Shown: in pieces, positions 7,675 to 15,400 of the stretch | How positions within the stretch are numbered: position 1 is the stretch's first letter | Layout of the letters: each line of letters starts with the position of its first letter | Translations under genes and position numbers: made by a program | Notes under the pieces: generated by a model | Told to the model about the DNA's origin: nothing | Seen by the model: only the letters and a program-made list of their open reading frames with translations | The model's database searches: none | DNA from: Porticoccaceae bacterium | GTDB taxonomy: Bacteria > Pseudomonadota > Gammaproteobacteria > Pseudomonadales > Porticoccaceae | Reading direction: 5' to 3' | DNA length: 35,359 bases | Assembly (NCBI GenBank): GCA_018654575.1 | Contig: JABILI010000022.1 | Span: 1-35,359, forward strand

Positions 7675-10185
7675 TTAAAACAAATCATCTGGTAGCGGTT
7701 GTTCAGACTCGGTGCTGGAATTTTCGTCATCGGGCGCTGCGGGGACATTTTCAGATTTAAAGAACTCGTAAATGCCTTGCTGATTAGGAAGCACTCTTTT
7801 CCCCGTTTTGGCATCAATTTTCACCATAACGATACCTTTTGGTTGGCGCTTTATCGTAATAGATTTTTCCGACAGTGCTTCGCCCATAAATTGAATCCAT
7901 ATTGGCAGGGCGGCAGACCCACCATATTCGTTGCGGCCTAAAACTGAATTATCGTCAAAGCCTACCCAGGCTGTCGCTACCAGATCGGGGGAATAACCAG
8001 AGAACCATGCGTCTCGCGGACCGTTTGTAGTACCTGTTTTACCGGCGATATCAGAGCGATTTAATACTTTAGCCTTTCTGCCTGTTCCCCGTAAAATAAC
8101 ATCTTTTAGCATAGAGTCCATTAAGAATGCAGTTTGTTGATCAATGACCCTCTCAGCCGGTGTCGAGATAGCTGTGGGCTCCAATGTTAAGCTTTGCTTT
8201 ACCTTTTCCCAGCTGTACATATCGCCTTCCGAGCGAGAGTTTTGTTCAATATTACTGAATAATTGCTCTAACTGTTGCTCGACTGTGTCATTTGATAAAT
8301 TGTTAGACGTCTGTGGTAACTGGTTATCTCTAATGTTTTCTGGCTTGCATGGATCGCAAGCCAGCTCAGGCTGTGCTTGGAATATCACATTGCCATTTCG
8401 GTCTATCACTCTATCTAAAATATGGGAATTGACTCGAAAACCGTCGTTGGCAAACATGGCATAACCTGTGGCGATGTCAATTGGCTTCAAGGCATGACTG
8501 CCTAGGGCTACTGATAAATCCGATGGCATATTGCTGGCATTGAAGCCAAATGATTGTAGGCTCTCTAAAGTGCGGTCAACGCCCATTCTGCGAAGTAAAC
8601 GAATAGAAACAAGATTTCTTGACCGGTACAGGGCTTCCCGAAGGCGAGTCGGGCCATAAAATTTTCCGCCATCATTCTCAGGGCGCCAGGTATCTTCAAG
8701 TTTGGCGTCTTCAAATACTACGGGAGCATCATTGATAATTGATGCTGTTGTGAAGCCATTCTTTAAGGCTGTAGTATAAATAAAAGGCTTAAAGTTGGAG
8801 CCCGGCTGTCGGGTTGCTTGGGTGACACGGTTAAACGTGCTTTGACGATAATCGAATCCGCCCACTAGAGCTCTGATAGCGCCATTGAAAGGGTCAAGAG
8901 CAACCATTGCCGACTGGATTAGAGGAATTTGGGCCAGGGTAACGCGACCATTTTCATGCTCCTCTATCCGAATCAGGTCCCCGGTTTCAAATATACTCGC
9001 AGCAGAATCAATTAGGGGCGATCGGGCATTCACTGTTTTAAATAGGCGCAGGCTATCTAGTCCATCGGCCCAGTTAAGTATTGCGGATTCACCATTCTTT
9101 TTTAGTAATATTAACCGATCATCATGGACGCTAGTGATAATTGCTGGTTGTAGCAGACCGATTATTAGTGTTTTTCGTAGAGTTTCTCGCCATGTTGTCG
9201 GGTCAATATTTTTAAGTTCTGCACCTCTATAGCCATGTCGTTTGTCATAGGCCCTTATTCCCGATTGGACTGCACTAACAGCACTTGCTTGGGTAGATGA
9301 GTCTATTGTGGTGATCGCCGTATAACCTTCTGTGTATGCTTTTAGGCCAAACTTAGCGATAACTTGTTGGCGGACCATTTCCGCCGCATAGGCTGCGTCT
9401 AACTCCGATTGAGATCTGTGTAGGGTCGCATTATCCACCTCTAATACAGCCGCTCGATACGCTCCTTCACTGATTCTACCCAAGTTATACATTCGTCCGA
9501 GGATCCAGTTTCGACGGATGGTTGCCCGCTCTGGGTTAGCTAGAGGGTTATAAGACGACGGAGCTTTAGGTAATCCTGCAACCATGGCTATCTGGGCTAG
9601 GCGTAATTCACTCAGAGGTTTCCCGTAATAGACATGGGATGCTGCCGCAAAGCCATAGGCCCTGTTACCGAGAAAAATTTTGTTGACATAAAGCGACAGA
9701 ATTTCTTGTTTGGTAAGCGCCTTTTCTATTCTAAATGTCAGTAATATTTCGTTAAACTTCCGCGTAAATTCTTGGCGCTTAGATAGGAAGAAATTGCGGG
9801 CCACCTGCATGGTAATAGTGCTTCCGCCGCTCCTAATACGACCCTCTGTGGCAAGCTGAACTACGCCTCGCATTAAGCCGGAGACCACAACCCCATTGTG
9901 TTCAAAGAAGCTGTCATCTTCTGCGGCCAAAATCGCGTCAATCATCAAGGTCGGTATTTCATCAAAGTCTATTGGCGATCGTTTTTTCTCTCCAAATTCG
10001 CTGATGATTTTCAAATCTTGAGAGGTAACTCTCAACGGAATTTGCCAGCGAGTGTCTTTTAATTCATCTATGGAGGGTAATTTAGGGCTGAGGTAAAGAA
10101 AAAGACAGGAGCAGACTAAAAGAAAGCCGCCGAGTCCCGATATGATGCATACCGCGGTTATTTTAAAAGCTTTACCAAGGTTCAT
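7675..10185 (-). CDS. mrcA: Penicillin-binding protein 1A, bifunctional transglycosylase/transpeptidase
   Basis: Class A PBP that polymerises and cross-links peptidoglycan at the inner membrane. One transmembrane segment spans residues 10-32. The GT51 domain shows AAEDDSFFEH with catalytic E89 and GGSTITMQVARN. An OB-like insert (about residues 300-410) separates it from the transpeptidase domain, where the nucleophile is S463 in PGSNFK, the SxN motif is SRN, and the KTG box is K716-T-G in AGKTGTTNGPRDAWF. The 836-residue length is normal. The C-terminus is acidic and Ser/Glu rich. In Pseudomonas the pilMNOPQ operon lies next to this gene; here aroK follows directly, divergently. Confidence 0.96.
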   Translation of the reverse strand: MNLGKAFKITAVCIISGLGGFLLVCSCLFLYLSPKLPSIDELKDTRWQIPLRVTSQDLKIISEFGEKKRSPIDFDEIPTLMIDAILAAEDDSFFEHNGVVVSGLMRGVVQLATEGRIRSGGSTITMQVARNFFLSKRQEFTRKFNEILLTFRIEKALTKQEILSLYVNKIFLGNRAYGFAAASHVYYGKPLSELRLAQIAMVAGLPKAPSSYNPLANPERATIRRNWILGRMYNLGRISEGAYRAAVLEVDNATLHRSQSELDAAYAAEMVRQQVIAKFGLKAYTEGYTAITTIDSSTQASAVSAVQSGIRAYDKRHGYRGAELKNIDPTTWRETLRKTLIIGLLQPAIITSVHDDRLILLKKNGESAILNWADGLDSLRLFKTVNARSPLIDSAASIFETGDLIRIEEHENGRVTLAQIPLIQSAMVALDPFNGAIRALVGGFDYRQSTFNRVTQATRQPGSNFKPFIYTTALKNGFTTASIINDAPVVFEDAKLEDTWRPENDGGKFYGPTRLREALYRSRNLVSIRLLRRMGVDRTLESLQSFGFNASNMPSDLSVALGSHALKPIDIATGYAMFANDGFRVNSHILDRVIDRNGNVIFQAQPELACDPCKPENIRDNQLPQTSNNLSNDTVEQQLEQLFSNIEQNSRSEGDMYSWEKVKQSLTLEPTAISTPAERVIDQQTAFLMDSMLKDVILRGTGRKAKVLNRSDIAGKTGTTNGPRDAWFSGYSPDLVATAWVGFDDNSVLGRNEYGGSAALPIWIQFMGEALSEKSITIKRQPKGIVMVKIDAKTGKRVLPNQQGIYEFFKSENVPAAPDDENSSTESEQPLPDDLF

Positions 10186-10214
10186 TACCTGAGGTTCCTG
10201 ATCATTACGGATTC

Positions 10215-10239
10215 ATTATATAGCTATCCTTTCATTATA
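10215..10239 (-). promoter_or_regulatory. mrcA: Candidate -10 elements for mrcA
   Basis: Two perfect TATAAT hexamers occur on the minus strand, at 10215-10220 and 10234-10239, 30-55 bases upstream of the mrcA start. Neither has a good TTGACA-like -35, so an activator-dependent promoter is plausible. Confidence 0.4.
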
Positions 10240-10251
10240 GAGCTTTGATAA

Positions 10252-10267
10252 CGTGAAGTGCATCACA
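10252..10267. promoter_or_regulatory. CRP/Vfr-like binding site between mrcA and aroK
   Basis: CGTGA-N6-TCACA matches the CRP consensus TGTGA-N6-TCACA at nine of ten positions. It lies 67 bases upstream of mrcA, just beyond its two candidate -10 boxes, and about 200 bases upstream of aroK, so mrcA is the more likely target. Spacing to the -10 boxes is not a textbook class I or II arrangement. Confidence 0.45.
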
Positions 10268-10465
10268 GAAATAAAGAAAGTGTGTTGTTACCGTGGAATC
10301 ACTATATTTTTCAATCGGAAGAGGTTAATAGCGTAGATAAGGTACCATTTTAGGAGATTTTCCGGGACTAGGTTGATTGTTCAAAAAAGAACTGCGTATT
10401 ACGGATAAACGTGAAATACTTATCTTTATAACCCCTAAGGTAATAGACGATAGTTTTGTGGATAA

Positions 10466-10984
10466 ATGACTAGAAAGCATATTTTTTTAATAGGTCCAAT
10501 GGGCGCCGGTAAGTCTACCATTGGTAGGGAAATGGCTAATGCATTGGGCAGGCCATTTCTTGATATCGACCATGAAGTTGTTAAATCTAGCGGGGCTGAT
10601 ATTCAATGGATATTCGACGTCGAGGGTGAAGAGGGTTTTCGTGAGAGAGAGTCTAGTGCGCTTCGGTATGCTATTGATAACGCTGTTGCAGCGGTTATAG
10701 CAACAGGGGGTGGTATTGTTCTGCGTGATGAGAACCGTATTGCTATGGCTGATGCCGGTCAAGTGGTTTATTTGTCGGCAACCAAGCAGCAGCTGTATGA
10801 ACGTACTAAGAGAGATAAAGTGCGACCTTTACTACAGGTCGATGATCGGAAAGCTGTTATCGACAGCCTATTTAATGAGAGAGATCCCCTTTATCGAGAA
10901 GTCGCTAGCCTCATTTTTTCGTCTAATGAAACCAAAGCCTCTAAGGTCGCTATGGAGCTTATTAGGACACTAGCAAATAATTAA
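10466..10984 (+). CDS. aroK: Shikimate kinase
   Basis: Phosphorylates shikimate at the 3-position in the chorismate pathway. The P-loop is GPMGAGKSTIGREMA (residues 10-24), the shikimate-binding DID motif is at LDIDHEV near residue 34, and GGGIV lies near residue 80. The LID region KRDKVRPLL follows. The 172-residue length is typical. It forms the usual aroK-aroB pair with aroB 91 bases downstream. The ribosome binding site is weak (GTGGA close to the ATG). Confidence 0.96.
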   Translation: MTRKHIFLIGPMGAGKSTIGREMANALGRPFLDIDHEVVKSSGADIQWIFDVEGEEGFRERESSALRYAIDNAVAAVIATGGGIVLRDENRIAMADAGQVVYLSATKQQLYERTKRDKVRPLLQVDDRKAVIDSLFNERDPLYREVASLIFSSNETKASKVAMELIRTLANN

Positions 10985-11075
10985 TTGTTGTTGGTTCCTA
11001 CTTCAAATTAAAAGGGTTAAGCAAATCTGTAACTAACAGGTTAAAATAGAGCGCTTATTTGTAAGGGCGCTTGTT

Positions 11076-12191
11076 ATGATGAATAATTCAAAAAGTCTTG
11101 ACTCCAAGGCTTCAAAACATATCACGGTTGATTTAGGGGATAGAAGCTATCCTATCAATATCGGTCCCAAGCAAATTTCTTTGGTTGATCTTAATCAATA
11201 TATTCAGGGCGGAAAGGTTCTGATTGTTACTAATGACACGATCGCTCCTCTTTACCTAGAATCTGTCATGGCAGGTTTGGAAAACAAGAATATTGATGTA
11301 GTGACCTTGCCAGATGGAGAGCAATTTAAAAATCTTGATCATTTGAACAGTATTTTTACCAAACTTCTCGAGCAAAACCATGACCGAAAGACCACCCTAA
11401 TAGCATTGGGAGGCGGAGTTGTGGGAGATATGGCGGGTTTTGCAGCAGCGTCTTATCAGAGAGGTGTTCCTTTTATTCAAATCCCAACTACTCTATTGGC
11501 ACAGGTGGATTCGTCAGTCGGCGGTAAAACGGGAGTGAACCACCCTTTGGGCAAAAACATGGTGGGTGCCTTTCATCAGCCAGCCGCCGTAATTATAGAT
11601 ACCGACACCCTTAATACGCTGCCTGACAGGCAATTTTCTGCTGGGATGGCTGAAGTCATTAAATATGGATTGATAGTAGACTATCCGTTCTTTGAATGGC
11701 TGGAAACGAACGCTGACGCGATAATCCGGCGAGATAAAGCGGCATTGAGTGAGGCTATTGAGAGATCCTGTATCAACAAAGCAAAGATAGTGAGTGCGGA
11801 TGAAAAGGAGCATGGCATTAGAGCTATCCTTAATTTCGGTCATACCTTTGGCCATGCCATTGAGACGTTTCAGGCTTACCGGGGATGGCTGCATGGAGAA
11901 GCAGTAGCCGCCGGCATGGCAATGGCACTTGATTTGTCGATGAATGCTGGAAATCTTTCTCAGGAGGATGTTGATCGAAGTAACGCGCTAATGAGTTTTT
12001 TTTCATTACCTGTTGCTGCCCCAAAGGACATGACGGCAGATGACTTCATGAAACTTATGTATAGCGATAAGAAGGTGCTTGACGGGCAATTGAGGCTGGT
12101 TCTTTTAAGAAGTCTAGGACAGGGCTATGTTAGTCAGGACTTTGCTCAGAGATGGATAGATGCCACCCTTGCTAAGTTTTGCCGTTGTTAA
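11076..12191 (+). CDS. aroB: 3-dehydroquinate synthase
   Basis: Converts DAHP to 3-dehydroquinate, second step of the shikimate pathway, using NAD and a divalent metal. Visible motifs are [19 protein letters not shown] (NAD site), [19 protein letters not shown], and the metal-ligand segments [14 protein letters not shown] and [14 protein letters not shown] at 11063-11067 precedes the ATG by 8 bases. The 371-residue protein has about 14 extra N-terminal residues before the usual [12 protein letters not shown] start; the ATG at 11079 is an alternative. The gene normally downstream in this locus, the SPOR-domain gene damX, is missing. Confidence 0.96.
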   Translation: MMNNSKSLDSKASKHITVDLGDRSYPINIGPKQISLVDLNQYIQGGKVLIVTNDTIAPLYLESVMAGLENKNIDVVTLPDGEQFKNLDHLNSIFTKLLEQNHDRKTTLIALGGGVVGDMAGFAAASYQRGVPFIQIPTTLLAQVDSSVGGKTGVNHPLGKNMVGAFHQPAAVIIDTDTLNTLPDRQFSAGMAEVIKYGLIVDYPFFEWLETNADAIIRRDKAALSEAIERSCINKAKIVSADEKEHGIRAILNFGHTFGHAIETFQAYRGWLHGEAVAAGMAMALDLSMNAGNLSQEDVDRSNALMSFFSLPVAAPKDMTADDFMKLMYSDKKVLDGQLRLVLLRSLGQGYVSQDFAQRWIDATLAKFCRC

Positions 12192-12440
12192 TTGATTAGA
12201 TTGAATCTTAATCATCTTCTTAAACGAATAAGTGACCACTAATAACTAAAAGTTTAGTGAATACTTGTTATCAGCGCAAAATTGGTCAAAAGAGCTAACC
12301 TGCCTGACCTTTAAGGCGCAATCGAATAGCCTAAATCGGGCAAAAAGTGTAGAATATCGACCCTTTCGGCAAAAAAAATGCCGTATACGAGTGCGCGCGC
12401 AAGTATTGCAGTAATAGCCCCCAACTAAGAATCAGTGCTT
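12192..12440 (+). promoter_or_regulatory. Leader region upstream of the glutamate synthase-like gene
   Basis: About 245 non-coding bases. Visible elements are an AT-rich imperfect hairpin near 12193-12214, an inverted repeat CACTAA-N11-TTAGTG (12237-12242 and 12254-12259), a TAGAAT -10-like box at 12350-12355 without a clear -35, and a small hairpin CGGCA/TGCCG (12367-12383) with an A-only loop and no T tract. The region probably holds the promoter of the 12.4-19.7 kb gene pair. Confidence 0.4.
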
Positions 12441-15400
12441 ATGAATGATGTAAAAAACTTTGGCCTCTACGACAGTACTTTTGAAAAAAGTAGCTGTGGC
12501 GTGGGTTTTCTTACCAGAAAAGACGGTAAGCAAACGCATGAATTATTGATTAAAGGGCATGAAGCGCTTTGTGCGGTGCCTCATCGCGGAGGTATGTCAG
12601 CTGAAGGGGTTGGTGACGGAGCTGGAGTCTCAATTGACTTGTCAGTTACATTTTTCAGCAGAGTTGTCGGCGCTAGTCTAGTGCCTGGTGAGTTTGGAGT
12701 GGGTAATTTTTTCTTGCCGAATGATCAAAGTCAGCATGTTAGAGCTAAAAAACTGATTGATGACGCTCTTAGAGCCGAGGGTATGATTACGCTAGGCACG
12801 CGCAGTGTAGACGTCGATAATTCAGTGTTGCGTCCAGCGGCAATTAAATATCAGTTATCTATAGCGCAATGGGTTTTCGCGGCGCCAAAAGGAATAAGAG
12901 GCGCAGCTCTAGAAAAAAGCATTCATAAAGCGTTACTCTCAATAGAGTCAGAGGCTTATGTCGATGAGAATCTTGAAGGAATGTATCCTCTTTCAATGTC
13001 ATCTCGCATGCAGGTGCTTAAAGGGCGCCTAAATTCGCACGAAATTGTGCCTTATTTTTGTGACCTTAATGATGTGGATCAACGTATTCATACGCTCTAC
13101 TTCCATACTCGATTCTCAACGAATACAGACCCTCATCCCTCTATGGCCCAGCCATTTAGGCTGATGGCGCACAATGGAGAGTTGAATACTGATAAAAAGA
13201 ATCGATTGTCTGAGGCCGCCATTGCGAGGGCTAAAGAAAACAATATTATCAGGCCAAAAGGGCAGTCAGATAGCTGTCGTTTAGATCAAACATTACATTC
13301 TCGTGTCGTTGAAGACGACCTGGATTTAGTGACTGCGGTTGTGTCTATGATGCCACCGGCTTGGGAAAACGATACAACCTTATCGTCTCCTGTGCGCTCT
13401 ATGCTTGAATACTTTTCTTTGTATGAAGAGAAAAATGATGGTCCCGCTGCGCTTATTTTTGGCGACGGCTCGATAATTGGGGCGCGCTTAGATCGTCTTG
13501 GCTTGCGGCCATTAAGATCAATAGAAACAAAGCGTTATCTTGCGGTGATGTCTGAAGCAGGCCAGGTAGATTTTGGTGATGAGGCTGTATTAAGCCGCGG
13601 ACGGATTGAGGCTGGCGGTATGCTGTATTATGACCACCAAAAACAACGTTCTTTTACTACCTCTGAGGCTCTTGAACTCTTGGCCAGTCAGCGCGACTAC
13701 GCAAAACTGGTGGATCATGCACGCATCCTAATCGAAGACCTGCCACCGGTTCCTGAATCTGAGAAAACATCCTCGTCGCGCTATTCCGGTAATTTGTCTT
13801 TGGCGGGTCGATATGTCGCCTATTCACAGAATCAAGAATGCTTTCGATTTATGATGGATCCAATGCTGGCCACGGGTACTGAAAAGGTGTCGGCAATGGG
13901 TTATGGCAACGCGATTAATGCGCTGTCAGATAATGAAGGCGGTGTTGCTAAATATTTCTCTCAGCGGTTTGCGCAGGTCACTAATCCTCCTCTAGATTCA
14001 ATTCGTGAAGCTGAAGGGATGACGTTGCGGGTGGCTTTGGGGACCAAGCCTAATATTGGAGCAAAGGCGGGCAGGCAGATTGTGGTCCAGTCCCCGATTC
14101 TCAGTCACTCACAAATGCTGAGTATTGGCGCTCAAAAAGAGACACCGGTTGGTCATTTCCCAATGCTTTATGAGCCTGTATTCGGTAATATGAGTGCCAA
14201 CGAAGAGTCCTTGGTCAACGCGATTGATGGAATCTGTGATTCTGTAGAACACTTTGCTAGAGAGCATGGTGGCATAGCTATCATCAGCGATCGACATGTT
14301 TCTCGTGCTAATACGTCTATATCAATGACCTTAATCGTATCCGCTATTAATCAACGGTTAATAGAGTCAGGTCTGAGATTACGAGTATCACTTATTGTTG
14401 AAAGTGGACAAATTTGCTCCTCTCATCATGTTGCCTGCGCTCTTGGTTTTGGCGCATCAGCTGTATATCCCATGGGATTGCAGATGCGGGCGGAAGAAAA
14501 ATTTGCGGATAACGTCGATGGGGCTTACCTAAAGTTCACCAAAGCTGCGGAAAAGGCGTTGATGAAGACAATGGGCAAAGTTGGCCTGTGCACTGTTGAA
14601 AGTTATTCTGGTGGCGAGTTTTTTGAGCCCAACTTTTTAAATACTAATGATCCCATATTTCGGCGTTATTTTCCTAATATGAAATCCCCTGTGGGAGGCG
14701 TAGGTTTCACTGAAATCGCTCAGGCTGCTGCTGATTGGCATGAGCGTGCTCTTGCCTGTGAAGTAGAGAGCGATATACCTATGTTGGGATTATTTAAGGA
14801 ACGTGCAGAAGGCGCGGGTCATTCCTATGGGGTGACAGCGGTACGAAGTTTTGTTGAGCTCACCGAGGAAGATATTAGTTTTGATAAGAAAGGTGATGGT
14901 GATACTAATACTACTGAAGCTCTGCGGTTACTGACACTAAATCGTATGGAGGGTGCTTTCGGTATCAGTGATGAAGGCTACACTAATACCAGCTTTGATA
15001 GACTTACCCAGTCTGAAATTAATAATTTTAATATCACGCCCGGCTATAGAGACTTCTCGCGCGCTATGACTGAAGAGAGAGCGCGACGGCCTGCGGCACT
15101 TCGCGATGTTTTAGCATTTCCCGCTGACATTAGTTTTCTTTCAGAAGCTGACGATTTTCGTCATGAGATGATGTTATTCAATCGCGCAGGCAATAACCAT
15201 TTTATTATTCGAGGACTTGCATGTGAGGTTATCGGAGATGATACCTTCGCTTTGCAATTAACCGGTCCACTGCCTGATAGGGGAGATCGATTACAGGCCT
15301 TGGCTAAGTCATGCTCAGATCGTTTTGGTGTGCACATCGTTGACCAATCAGTTAGCGGGAAAATGCTATCTATTGTTGCTGCGGGGGAAGCTAGGGATTA

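Noticed and set aside
12367-12383. Hairpin CGGCA/TGCCG considered as the aroB terminator.
   Set aside because: The stem has only five pairs and no T tract follows, so intrinsic termination is unlikely.
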